Below are positions 13,800-23,243 of a DNA stretch of 25,056 nucleotides, piece after piece. Position numbers and translations under genes: made by a program. The first letter of the stretch is position 1, and every line of letters begins with the position of its first letter. Origin of the DNA: Phycisphaeraceae bacterium (lineage in GTDB: Bacteria > Planctomycetota > Phycisphaerae > Phycisphaerales > Phycisphaeraceae); NCBI GenBank assembly GCA_020850375.1, contig JADZET010000317.1, positions 1-25,056 of the forward strand. Reading direction: 5' to 3'. The notes beneath the pieces were generated by a model. It was given only the letters and a program-made list of their open reading frames with translations. It was not told the DNA's origin and ran no database searches.

Positions 13800-16700
13800 T
13801 TAGCCAAGACCAAGAATTGTTGTAGCGCAGCAGGTAACGCATGCACCGTGGGCAATAACGTTGCCTACTGTTATCGGGGCAGCGCAGTCAACGCCATACC
13901 AATAGAAATCAAAGGTGCCGCCAATTACATCCACGCAACATGAACACACACAACGGCCGTGCTCGTGGATAGGGTTGTTGCCTGGATAAAGTTGCAGACA
14001 CTCGGCATATGTCGTGAAACCCAAACCAGTGTAATCAGTCAAATTTAAAGGGTTGCTACTGACATACCGGTATAGTGACATACCATCCGCGTATTCTTTC
14101 GGATCTCTCTGCAGCCACATCCCGTATGTTGTGTGGTATATCCTGTTCCGCACATGCGTCAGCCCGGTCTCGATGTCGTACCGGTAGCCTCCGAAGCGGA
14201 TGGGGTTGTCGTAACTCGAGCTTGACCGCGTCGCCCAGCTGCCGTCGTAGAGCTGGGCCTTGCCGTACGGGTCATAGTCGTAGCGCTCCACGGCTGCGCC
14301 CGAGGCGTCGACCAAGGCTGTCACGTTCATGTTCGCGTCGGTGAGGTAATACAGCGTCTGATCCACCGTGCCGTCGACGTTCGTGTCGCGGAAGGTCAGC
14401 ACAGGCGCGTCGATGTAACGCTTGCTCCAGATGTAACGCTCGAGTGGGTCGCTGTCGCTGTTCTTGCGGACTTCCAGCAGCTGCCACTGCTGGTTGAAGT
14501 AGTCGTCCAGGGTCTTGTCCAAGGAGCCGCCGGCGTAGACCTTCCGAACTACCCGACGGTTCTGCCCGTCGTAGACGTACTCGGCGATGGTTTGCGTCCC
14601 AGCCTCATTCTCCACCTTCGTCAGACGGTTCCAGGCGTCGTAGCTGAGCTTGTACTTGACCGTCTCGTTGTTGGGGATGGAGGCGACGGTCATGTTGCCT
14701 CGCGCGTCGTACGTCGGCGTGCCCCAAGCCGGCTGGCCACCGCCCTGGCTGATCGACGTGATCTCGTTGGCCAGGTTGGGTGTCCGCGTCTGCGACAGCG
14801 TGGTCGAGCCGCTGGTCTTGAGCACCCACGTGCCCCAGTTGCCCAAGGGGTCCAAGGTCCAATCCTGCTCGTTCTCCGGCGTGCCGGTGATCGCGTCCTT
14901 GTTGCCGTTGAGCGTCCCGCGGTCGAAGCTCGTCAGGCGGTGCAGGTTGTCGTACGTGTAGAGCTGGTCGAGCTTCTTGCTCGCGGCAGTCGCCACGGTG
15001 TTCTGGCGATACGTCCGGTTGCCCGCCCGGTCGTAGCCGTGCTGGATGCGGTCGAGATCCACCGTCCCACTCGTATACTTCACCCAGCGCTGGTCCGTCA
15101 CGCGCCCGAACCGGTCCAGCCCGGCGTAACTTCCGGGGGTCCCCTGGAAGTAGTCCAGCTTCACGTCCGGGACTTCGAAGTCCTCGACCACCAAGCGGCC
15201 ACCACCGGTCAAGGCGTACGTCGCCAACGTCGTTCCCGGTGTACCCGGGCTTCCGGGGTCGTCATCTTGGATCGCCGACGCACGCGAGAGCTTGTCCGCC
15301 ACCGAGCCCGAGCTGCCGTAGGCGTAGTGCACACGCTTGCCGTTGGGATAACGCACCGCCTTGAGCCGCAGGCCCTTGGTGAACACCCCCGAGGCGGCCG
15401 CCGTGTCGTACTCGTAGCCCACGTACAGCGTCGAGCCGTCCTTGGCCCCGTCGTGCTCCTGGTACTCCTTGACCAACAGGCCCGAGTCGTCGTACTCGTA
15501 CGTCACCTCGTTCACCGGCGTGTCCGTGCCGACGGTGGGGTTCGACTGGCTGTACGAGCTGACGCTGGCCACCCGCCCCGACGTGTCGTAGGCCGTCACG
15601 ATCGAACGCACCGTCGTGGCCACCGCTGGGCTGCCGTCAGTCGTCAGACGCTGCTTGGTCGGACGACGCAGGCTGTCGTAGTCATAAGTGAACGCCGCCG
15701 CCGTGTCGCCCGAGGAGGCCTTGGGCAGCGTCTTGGTGATCGGCTTGCCGTCGAGCGCGTAGGCCATCGTCACCACGTCCCAGGTGCTGCTGGCGCTGTC
15801 GGGGTACTGAACCTTCGTCGCCAGCTTCGCCGAATAAGCGTCCTCGAAGCTGTAGGTCGTCACTTGGCTGTCGCCGTCGGTCGTCCAGGCGCCGTTGGCA
15901 AACGTGTCGTCCTTGCCGACGTCGGCGATGAGCTTGACCACGTTGCCAACGCCGTCGTACTGCGTGAGCGTCCAGCATTCGTCAGCCGTGCCATCAGCTT
16001 CCTCGACCTTCACTTTACGACCCAGAGCGTCATAAGTATAGCGCGTCACCTTGCCCTCGGGGTCGGTCGTCGTCTCGACCCGGCCGCTGGCGTTATACGC
16101 CTGTGTCGTGACCAGCACCGAGGTGCTCGAGGACGGCGCCGAACCGGGCCGGGAGGTTAAAGGCGCATAAGCCCAGTGGTTGTTCGAGTCGCACGTGCCG
16201 TAGTTGGCCGCGGCGGTCCGTCGGCCGGCGGCGTCGTACCAGTAATAGACGGCCGACCGGATGAAGTCGTCGTGAGCTGTCAGGTCCACCCCGGCGGAGG
16301 CATCGTCGTGCGTGGCCTCGATGGTGATGCTCTCCTCCAGCTCGCCACCGGCGTTGTACACGGACCGCTGAATCTGGATCACCCCGTCGTCCCCGCCGCT
16401 GGTGGCCTCCGGAAGCGGCGAGCGATACTGGAACACGCCGCTGCCGTCGAACTTCGTCGAGTTGAGCTCCGTCACCAGACGCTGCTCGACCTGTCGGCCG
16501 GCCGCGTCGTAGGCGACCTCCGTGGCGCCCTTGCCACTGGTGGTCTGGGCCACCTCCCGGCCCATGGCGTCAAAATAATGGTCCGTCAACACGGCATTGC
16601 CGATCGTACCGTTGGACGCCACGGCGTAAGTGGCTGCGCGATACACCCGTCCGGCTTTGTCATAGGACGCCGTCGACAGTGACAGTCGATTGGCGTCACT

Positions 16701-19700
16701 GGCGTTCTGGGCGTAATCCTCATCCGCCAAGACGGTCGACCATGTCGGCTCCTGACTGAAGTGGGCCTGCGCGATCAAGCGGCCGGCGAAGTCGACGTCC
16801 GTCACGGCGTAAGGTGCCGTCGCCGAGGCCACGCCGCGCTGATGCCCCAGGAAATCCCGATAGAACCTCGTCTTGACGTGGTTGCTTTCCGTGGCCGCGT
16901 CGTAATAAACGATCTGGCTGGTCACATACCCGTCGCCCACCCCCGGCGTGCCCGAACCCGGTGTCGCCTCGTCGTAGAACACAGCCGAGACCTTCCTCAT
17001 CGCTGGATCGTTCGTGTACTCCGCCCCCATATCGTTGGCACCGCTCCCAGCCGGGCTGACGCCCTGCCACACCTCGATGATGCGATCCTTCGTGTCGTAG
17101 ACGATCTTGGTCACCTGCTCAACGCCATTCGAATACGAAGTGCCGCTGACAACCTCAATCGTGTGCGTCTTGCGGCCCTTGGCGTCATAACGGTAGAGCG
17201 TGCGATAGAAATTGTCGCCCAAAGATCCGGCCGTTCCATTGCTCGGGATGGTGTGATACCGATCCGTCCAGGCAAGGTAACCACTCGTGCTGTAGTGATT
17301 CTTGGTCCACGACAGGTAGTTATTTGACGTCTCATTCGTCACGCCGGTCGGGACCGAGTCAGACACCGTGGCGTTCGTTGCATCGAGCGTGTACTGTTCA
17401 AGCATGTGTCCTTGGTCGTCGGTCTTCGTGATCTCGATCGGCAGCAACGGCACCCCTGTCCCGTCACAGGCGCGGAACACCGCTGTCTTGTTTGGCCAGT
17501 GAATCGTATAGGTCTTTTTGCCGTCGGCTTCGATCTTGCAGATCTCGCGGCCCTTGACGTCATAGCCGGTCTTGGTCACCAACTCGAGGTGGCTGCCCCC
17601 GCTGCTCTCAAAACCCGTCGGAACGTCATCGTCCCACTCTTCCCAGTAGATTCCGAACGCTTCCGAACCCGTAGAGTAGTGACCATCGGTCACCTCTGAC
17701 GGCAGATCACCTAAAGTATCGATGTCATCGACCTGATAGGTCCGGCGTCCATATTCCGGGTCGTATGAGTAATACGTGACGGTGCCTTGTGCATTCTTTA
17801 GCCAACGTAGCCTTCCAGCCTGGTCGTAGTACTCCTTCGACACAGACGCCACACCCGAACCATTCTGAGCCGTGCTGATCACAGGTTGCGTCACGGTTCG
17901 GGTATTGATCAGTGTCTCAGCTCCATCCCAAAATGTGTACTCGTACTCCGTCTTAACGCTGTCGGCCTTCACGGTCGTGGCTGTGGGATAGACGTAGGTT
18001 GCAACGACCTGACTTGTCGGCTCATTGGTTGAGCCATCGCCGTAATCTGTCGCCGTCACGTAATAGGCCGTGCCCGACGAGCCGTTCCTCACCTTCTTTG
18101 CAATCTGGTATCCGTCGTCATTGAATTCATAGACGTATATCGCCCCGCTGCTGCTGCTAACCGTTCTGGTGTCATTCGACTGACTCGAAGTCGTTCCCGT
18201 AGGATTGAAGAACTCCTTGAGTTCATTGGCGGTGTCGACCAACATATGGGCTGAAGCCATCCGCGACTCGATAACCTTACCCGTTGCGCCGCCTGAGGTG
18301 CCGATAATGGACGACGATAGCCAATATTTCGGAGAACCGTAGGGATCCGTGATGAACGCCTGCCGCAGGCCGTTGGACTTGTCGCTGAAACCAATCACCT
18401 TCCGGTACAGCGGGTTACCCGATCCATCCTGGGTATCGATGACGACCAGAAGCTTAACGTCGTTGTAAGTGGTGCCGGCACCCGGCCCCGTCATGTAATG
18501 GTACGTGCTGGTGAGGGACTCGGCGGAGCCGCCGCAAGATGAGCAGCCCGTGGACACCGTCTCACTTTTTACACGACCGCCCTTGGTCGAGTCGTAATAC
18601 TCATTCAGATCGGTCCCGCCAAACTCATTATGAAGATTCCGTGTCCCGCCCCATATCGTCACGGAGGAGGTATCCTCATTCGATGTGTAATAGGTGAACG
18701 ACCTGGCCGCATAAGTCGATGTATCCGCATCGCTTTTGAGCAGCACATCGTCCTCGTCGCTGACGCCTGACACGACGCCAATCATGTTTTGGATGTTTTC
18801 AGAATCGAACACCGACTTGATCTGGTGGGCGACTCCGTTTGAATCGCCACTCTTGTAATAGCGATAATGCACTGTTCGCCTGGCGGAAAAATAATCGTCC
18901 CCATTCTGCGACAAATTATCGCCCCCTGCTCGCTCGAGGATCTTGACCATGATCAGGTCACCGTCACTTCCAACATCCGTGGAGTAACCTTGCCCACTCT
19001 TGTAGTAGGTGTAATACACCTTGCGCAAGCAAACCGAAGAGCCGGGCGCTCCGTCATATACAAAAATAGATGTGATTCTTCCTTCGTTAACACCGTTGGC
19101 GTCGTAAGTAAGTGAGACGCTGGGGCCGTCCGTGGTAATCGATGTAATACGATAGGTTTCACTTGTCGTGTACGTCGTCGTAAGCGAAGAAGGAGTGCCA
19201 GATGTATCGTACATGGCCTTTAGAAGGCCACGCTTGCCCGACGGGATCGAGGCATCATGCGAGTGGTAAGTGCTGATCACGCCGGAGGACGTGTCCGTGA
19301 CTTCATACTGCTTGTCCGTGGTGTTTTCAACAGCGGTGTAGAATGATCCGGGTGGGGAATTGTAGGTCGACGTCGCCGCATTCCAGTTAAAGCGAATTGA
19401 AGACGCAGCACCAGTAATCAGAACGAGGTTGTCGCCATCCTTCTGAATGAACTCCCGAAGCATGCCTGCTTCCCATCGGATTCCATTGAAGCCGAATGGA
19501 TTGCCGCCAGCTGCCGACGTCAAAAGGCTGTTGTAGGTGCGAGTATGAGCCCATGATAGATTGGCTCCCGTCGAGATGCTCGCGTCCGTCAACGTTTCGT
19601 ACACGTTACCGGTGTAGTAAACAATGGGGTAGGCCGCCTGCTCATCGATAAGGCACTTGCCATCGTCCACGTCTTCGAATCTTGGGCAAAATCGGCAAAG

Positions 19701-20012
19701 CTTGAACGGAATGGGCGGAACCATGATCCAACGACCGGGGCACTCAGCCTGGCACCCTGAACTGCCTGAGCATGATGTTGAGCAGCCGGTCTCGCACGGT
19801 CGTCTTTGGGCGAGTTCGCATTCGGTCATTGCGACGCATTCCCAGCATCCTGGGTTGGGCTTAAGCCCCGGTTCAGCAGGAGGGTTTGGCTGCGGCTCAT
19901 TAACTGGAGCCGCATAATTCGCCAATGCGCTATTGGTGCCGATTAACCTGGAATCAATGGCGAGTAAGATCGCCGCTACGATAATGATAGACAATAATGA
20001 TGACTGTTTCAT
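13800..20012 (-). CDS. Giant secreted YD-repeat/Rhs protein (2070 aa)
   Basis: The start is the ATG ending at 20012, with a weak GGAT ahead of it. A signal peptide ends at about S-A-L-A31. A proline-rich stretch then leads to a cysteine-rich region with 11 Cys at 56-120. YD repeats follow over most of the length, with many Y-x-Y-D units such as TYDALGRKVKVEEADG, YDAAGRRTAAAN and YVYDGQNRR. The Rhs core end (NPIRFGGYRYDIETGLTHVRNRIY, then RDPKEYADGMSLYRYVSSNP) is at about 1940-1998. The final 72 residues hold nine Cys (CVCSCC, CVTCC) and replace the usual toxin tip. YD repeats form a hollow beta cocoon. Function here, toxin or surface protein, is open. Confidence 0.9.
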   Translation of the reverse strand: MKQSSLLSIIIVAAILLAIDSRLIGTNSALANYAAPVNEPQPNPPAEPGLKPNPGCWECVAMTECELAQRRPCETGCSTSCSGSSGCQAECPGRWIMVPPIPFKLCRFCPRFEDVDDGKCLIDEQAAYPIVYYTGNVYETLTDASISTGANLSWAHTRTYNSLLTSAAGGNPFGFNGIRWEAGMLREFIQKDGDNLVLITGAASSIRFNWNAATSTYNSPPGSFYTAVENTTDKQYEVTDTSSGVISTYHSHDASIPSGKRGLLKAMYDTSGTPSSLTTTYTTSETYRITSITTDGPSVSLTYDANGVNEGRITSIFVYDGAPGSSVCLRKVYYTYYKSGQGYSTDVGSDGDLIMVKILERAGGDNLSQNGDDYFSARRTVHYRYYKSGDSNGVAHQIKSVFDSENIQNMIGVVSGVSDEDDVLLKSDADTSTYAARSFTYYTSNEDTSSVTIWGGTRNLHNEFGGTDLNEYYDSTKGGRVKSETVSTGCSSCGGSAESLTSTYHYMTGPGAGTTYNDVKLLVVIDTQDGSGNPLYRKVIGFSDKSNGLRQAFITDPYGSPKYWLSSSIIGTSGGATGKVIESRMASAHMLVDTANELKEFFNPTGTTSSQSNDTRTVSSSSGAIYVYEFNDDGYQIAKKVRNGSSGTAYYVTATDYGDGSTNEPTSQVVATYVYPTATTVKADSVKTEYEYTFWDGAETLINTRTVTQPVISTAQNGSGVASVSKEYYDQAGRLRWLKNAQGTVTYYSYDPEYGRRTYQVDDIDTLGDLPSEVTDGHYSTGSEAFGIYWEEWDDDVPTGFESSGGSHLELVTKTGYDVKGREICKIEADGKKTYTIHWPNKTAVFRACDGTGVPLLPIEITKTDDQGHMLEQYTLDATNATVSDSVPTGVTNETSNNYLSWTKNHYSTSGYLAWTDRYHTIPSNGTAGSLGDNFYRTLYRYDAKGRKTHTIEVVSGTSYSNGVEQVTKIVYDTKDRIIEVWQGVSPAGSGANDMGAEYTNDPAMRKVSAVFYDEATPGSGTPGVGDGYVTSQIVYYDAATESNHVKTRFYRDFLGHQRGVASATAPYAVTDVDFAGRLIAQAHFSQEPTWSTVLADEDYAQNASDANRLSLSTASYDKAGRVYRAATYAVASNGTIGNAVLTDHYFDAMGREVAQTTSGKGATEVAYDAAGRQVEQRLVTELNSTKFDGSGVFQYRSPLPEATSGGDDGVIQIQRSVYNAGGELEESITIEATHDDASAGVDLTAHDDFIRSAVYYWYDAAGRRTAAANYGTCDSNNHWAYAPLTSRPGSAPSSSTSVLVTTQAYNASGRVETTTDPEGKVTRYTYDALGRKVKVEEADGTADECWTLTQYDGVGNVVKLIADVGKDDTFANGAWTTDGDSQVTTYSFEDAYSAKLATKVQYPDSASSTWDVVTMAYALDGKPITKTLPKASSGDTAAAFTYDYDSLRRPTKQRLTTDGSPAVATTVRSIVTAYDTSGRVASVSSYSQSNPTVGTDTPVNEVTYEYDDSGLLVKEYQEHDGAKDGSTLYVGYEYDTAAASGVFTKGLRLKAVRYPNGKRVHYAYGSSGSVADKLSRASAIQDDDPGSPGTPGTTLATYALTGGGRLVVEDFEVPDVKLDYFQGTPGSYAGLDRFGRVTDQRWVKYTSGTVDLDRIQHGYDRAGNRTYRQNTVATAASKKLDQLYTYDNLHRLTSFDRGTLNGNKDAITGTPENEQDWTLDPLGNWGTWVLKTSGSTTLSQTRTPNLANEITSISQGGGQPAWGTPTYDARGNMTVASIPNNETVKYKLSYDAWNRLTKVENEAGTQTIAEYVYDGQNRRVVRKVYAGGSLDKTLDDYFNQQWQLLEVRKNSDSDPLERYIWSKRYIDAPVLTFRDTNVDGTVDQTLYYLTDANMNVTALVDASGAAVERYDYDPYGKAQLYDGSWATRSSSSYDNPIRFGGYRYDIETGLTHVRNRIYHTTYGMWLQRDPKEYADGMSLYRYVSSNPLNLTDYTGLGFTTYAECLQLYPGNNPIHEHGRCVCSCCVDVIGGTFDFYWYGVDCAAPITVGNVIAHGACVTCCATTILGLG

Positions 20013-20053
20013 GTTGTTTATCCATCATGATAATGCGATGCTTACAATGACAC

Positions 20054-22648
20054 CTATTGCCGCGTGGTCTTGTTGTATCTGTCCTGCTTTGCCAAAATGC
20101 TTTGGTAGCGTTTGATCAACGCTCCATCATTTTGTTCGATAGCGATCGCGAGTCTACGGTTTATCTCATTTGTCCACTGTTCAGAAGCAACTTTGTTATG
20201 GTGAGGCTGCACATTGTTGTGGACCTTGGTGGCCTCCGCCAGCATCTGACCCCACAGGCTCAGGCGATCGCCAATGACGACAGCATCCAAGGACGTCTGG
20301 ATCCAAGCCAACAAACCGGCCGCGTGGACGTACTCCTCGTCGCCAAGATACTCGTAGAACATTAATGCATAGTTTTCCAGACAATACTGCTTGATTGAGG
20401 CGGAGGTGTGCATACCGCACACATCATCCACAAACTCCCTACCGGCATGCGGCGATGCGTGTTCCTGGATGCCCTGCTCGATGCAAGCGGCCGCCAGCAG
20501 CCACAATGCTTTGACATCGGCATCTGTAGAGCCGTTGGCTTTCTGTGCGGCGAGTGATTGAAGATTGGCCTGGTAGTCCAGATTGCTCTGGCTTGCGGCC
20601 GCGAGCAGGCGGGCGAGCAAAAGATTAGGGCGATTGCCGGAGGAGAAAACGCTGAGAAGTGTTTTGTAGTCCGCAGCCGCTGAAAGCTCCTGCCACAGTT
20701 CACCCACTCGTTTCTGTTTGTTGTACCACCAAGGCACGTCAGGCATCTGCATGATGAAGAAAGGCCGGTCATTTACCTGGCACCAGGCCAGCAAAAGGCC
20801 GTTCGCGTGAGCTGAATCGAACGGGGCCAAAGCCTTGATCAGGGCGATCATCTGGTAGGGCGTCTGATTGTTCAGTGAAGCAGGCGTGGCCGCGAGTTCT
20901 TTCTGGATCTGAGCCTTGTCCTCTGGCGTGAAATAGGCGCTGTAGCTTCGAATCTCACTGTTGAGGTCTTCTGGCGTCGCCTCAGCCAGCCGTCCCTGAG
21001 TCAGACAGGTGTTCCGATACCGATCGACGATCGTTTTTTCCAAGGCGTCATAACGCTCCGGCTGCTGAGATTGCTCGCGCTGGGTCTTGATCAGATCGAA
21101 GACCTCGCGCAGGCCCGACCTTGATGCAGACGCGCCTCGATCTTGCAGGGTGACGACTTCGCTGAGCAGGGTGACCCGTTGCGGATCATTCAGCACCACC
21201 AGCAGGTCGCGCAAGGTGCTGGTGTCCATGCTAGCGATAAGGTCGCCCTTCGCGCTCATCCCCGCCCACGCTCCATTCCAGAGCTTGTCGAAGCTCGATC
21301 GGTCAAGAACCGAGCCGAGTTGGATCACGGAATTCATCCAAGCGGCTCGTTCCGCGTCGCTGGTCCACGCCGGCTGCGTGAAGTAGGCCGTCTGCCTCAA
21401 TACCTTGAGAACCGCTTCCTCCAATCCAGGATCTTGATTCAGCCGAGCAATCTGGATGACCGCCACGGGACGCGCGCCGCGTGGGTCGTCGCTCACTGCA
21501 TTCAACAAGGCTTCCCGCAATTGCCCGTCAGACGGTACCTGGAGAACCTTAGTCCCTTCGACGACAAGCCCAAACGCCGCCTGCCGGTCGTCCATCTTGG
21601 TCGATGCCTTGGACAGCAGAGACATCATCGAAGAACGCAGGTCCATCGGAAGCGACGAGAGCACGTTCTGTTGGGCCTGCATGGTCGCCGTCAACTCGGC
21701 AATCTTCCCTTGCTCGAGCTGCTCGGTGAGCTTGGCCAAGAGTAGAGTTCCCGACGCCTGCTGAACAGCGCCCGCCCCGCACTGCTTCCCCTGCATGTCC
21801 ACGATTTGAATGACGTCGTCGAGCGTCGCGGAAGCTCCGGCGCCCGTCGCCAACCAGCGATCCACCAATAAGCACTTGTTGATCCCTTCGCCTCCAGGCT
21901 CGGCCAGGGCCAACAGCTCGCCGTAGGTGAATGTCGCAAGCTGCTGTGGTTTAATCCCTTGGAGATAGGCGGCGATCTTCGCACTTAGCTCCTGATGAAG
22001 ATTGGGGTCCGAGATCTTGAAGTAGGGCATGTAGTAGCCGACCAGCCGCAGCCAGGCTTGACGGGCGGTGCTGTCGTCGAGCTTGCCTAGGCCGTCCCGG
22101 ATCCGGGCAGCACCTTCGCTTGAGAGCGCTTCCCGATACTTGACCCTGCTCTTGTAGAACTTCATGGCCTGATGCAGGTTGACGAGCTGATCCGCCGTCA
22201 GCTCCGTGGCCGGGTGACTGTCCATCCACTTCGCAACCAGGCTGGACATCTGCTTGTTGATCACACCCAGATTCGACAGCAGCTCAAGCTCATGCGCGAT
22301 CTCCTCCGGCCGGATGCCGGCCACGTCCTTGCTCTCCAGCCGCGACAGGAGCAGATCGCCGAGCTGTTTGCGCTTGACGTAGGACAGATTCTGATGACAC
22401 AGCTCGGCCGCGCGCTCCAGATCCGCGGTGGCGATCTCTTCCTGACGACCGCCGCTGATGAGCGCCCACACCTGCGCGCACTTCTCGTCCATGGCAGACG
22501 ACGGGTAGAACCCCTTTTCCGTCTGCATGTGATCCAACTCTTTGAGTTCCGAAGCCAAGTCCTGCCCCCTGCACGGCCCGGTCCATGTACCGATCCAGAT
22601 CACGCCAAGCCAGGCAGTCAGGACACACGAAGATCTAAAGTTGCTCAT
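20054..22648 (-). CDS. Large exported alpha-helical protein of unknown function (864 aa)
   Basis: The start is the ATG ending at 22648, with GGAAG six bases upstream. Residues 1-29 look like a signal peptide (VLTAWLGVIWIGTWTGPCRG, cleavage near GQ-D). No lipobox is present. The rest is almost entirely helical, with repeated amphipathic helices and no obvious enzymatic motif, suggesting an alpha-solenoid. Scattered cysteines (CAQVW, KQCGAG, AWCQV, AACIEQG, DVCGM, QYCLEN) may form disulfides outside the cytoplasm. Its stop is 41 bases before the YD-protein start, so the two are probably one operon and may act together, for example as carrier or assembly factor. I do not recognise a family. Confidence 0.8.
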   Translation of the reverse strand: MSNFRSSCVLTAWLGVIWIGTWTGPCRGQDLASELKELDHMQTEKGFYPSSAMDEKCAQVWALISGGRQEEIATADLERAAELCHQNLSYVKRKQLGDLLLSRLESKDVAGIRPEEIAHELELLSNLGVINKQMSSLVAKWMDSHPATELTADQLVNLHQAMKFYKSRVKYREALSSEGAARIRDGLGKLDDSTARQAWLRLVGYYMPYFKISDPNLHQELSAKIAAYLQGIKPQQLATFTYGELLALAEPGGEGINKCLLVDRWLATGAGASATLDDVIQIVDMQGKQCGAGAVQQASGTLLLAKLTEQLEQGKIAELTATMQAQQNVLSSLPMDLRSSMMSLLSKASTKMDDRQAAFGLVVEGTKVLQVPSDGQLREALLNAVSDDPRGARPVAVIQIARLNQDPGLEEAVLKVLRQTAYFTQPAWTSDAERAAWMNSVIQLGSVLDRSSFDKLWNGAWAGMSAKGDLIASMDTSTLRDLLVVLNDPQRVTLLSEVVTLQDRGASASRSGLREVFDLIKTQREQSQQPERYDALEKTIVDRYRNTCLTQGRLAEATPEDLNSEIRSYSAYFTPEDKAQIQKELAATPASLNNQTPYQMIALIKALAPFDSAHANGLLLAWCQVNDRPFFIMQMPDVPWWYNKQKRVGELWQELSAAADYKTLLSVFSSGNRPNLLLARLLAAASQSNLDYQANLQSLAAQKANGSTDADVKALWLLAAACIEQGIQEHASPHAGREFVDDVCGMHTSASIKQYCLENYALMFYEYLGDEEYVHAAGLLAWIQTSLDAVVIGDRLSLWGQMLAEATKVHNNVQPHHNKVASEQWTNEINRRLAIAIEQNDGALIKRYQSILAKQDRYNKTTRQ

Positions 22649-23159
22649 CGTCGGCTTCCGTTTCTTGAAGTGTTCGACCCGCCATCAGCGACAACAAAAT
22701 GGGCATGGAAAAGTCGGAGAGCGACTCATTTCAAAGCAACCGCAAGAGACAAATCGATTACACGACAACTGTTTCGAACATGTGCGTTACTTGCGTCACG
22801 GCTGCAGCAACATGCACACCACAGCAGCTCTTCTCGCGAAGAATCCGAGTAACACCACGCCTGTTTCGTCTCGCGACGAAATTTCCCCAGAATTGTTAAG
22901 TTCACGCAGCCCCGGACGAACAAGCATCGCCGTCCCGGCCACGATGTGTTGTTTGTCCAAACGATTCCGATCCACTCGATTCCCGAGACGAATGAGTCAG
23001 GTTCCTTATAAATAGCAGCAACAGAATTTGGTGTCAAGATGTTTCTATTGGTGTGGATAACTTGTTCTGCAAATGGCGCCTGGATTCTCGCGTCGGTGAT
23101 GCCGGCTCGTCGTCGCTGAATGATTCTCTTGCCGCTGCGACTGCCGGGGAATCTTTCCC
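22649..23159. other. Divergent intergenic region without a convincing gene
   Basis: This stretch separates the minus-strand exported-protein operon from the plus-strand secretin gene. It is more AT-rich than either flank. Open frames on both strands here have no start signals, no family resemblance and odd composition. One candidate minus-strand promoter is annotated separately at 23010-23038. I see no tRNA or clear riboswitch. Confidence 0.55.
23010..23038 (-). promoter_or_regulatory. Candidate sigma70-like promoter for the 864-aa/YD operon
   Basis: On the minus strand TTGACA (forward bases 23033-23038) is a perfect -35 box. Seventeen bases later comes TATTTA (23010-23015), a weak -10. Transcription would start near 23003, leaving a leader of about 355 bases before the 864-aa gene. 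The long leader and weak -10 lower confidence. Confidence 0.35.
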
Positions 23160-23187
23160 TTGACTTTCCCTTGCATCGGTTTAGATT
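23160..23187 (+). promoter_or_regulatory. Candidate sigma70-like promoter of the secretin gene
   Basis: TTGACT at 23160-23165 (five of six to the -35 consensus) and TAGATT at 23182-23187 (four of six to the -10) are separated by 16 bases. The predicted start of transcription falls at about 23194, inside the adjacent palindrome, and gives a 5' leader of about 50 bases to the TTG start. Confidence 0.5.
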
Positions 23188-23204
23188 ACGTGACCGAGTC
23201 ACGT
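23188..23204. promoter_or_regulatory. 17-bp palindrome ACGTGAC-CGA-GTCACGT, candidate operator
   Basis: Two perfect 7-bp half-sites flank a 3-base centre directly after the -10 box of the secretin promoter, so a bound dimer would block initiation. It could also form a small hairpin in the leader RNA. The binding protein is unknown. The half-site contains GTGAC, also present in the repeat array at 10813-10856. Confidence 0.5.
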
Positions 23205-23243
23205 CGCGGTTGTTCTTGATGCATCTTGCGGAAGGTACAAAAG

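Noticed and set aside
14592..16160. 522-aa plus-strand open frame opposite the YD-repeat gene
   Set aside because: It is rich in R, V and H with no domain resemblance and lies entirely antisense to a well-supported YD coding region; the long opening comes from GC-rich codon bias.
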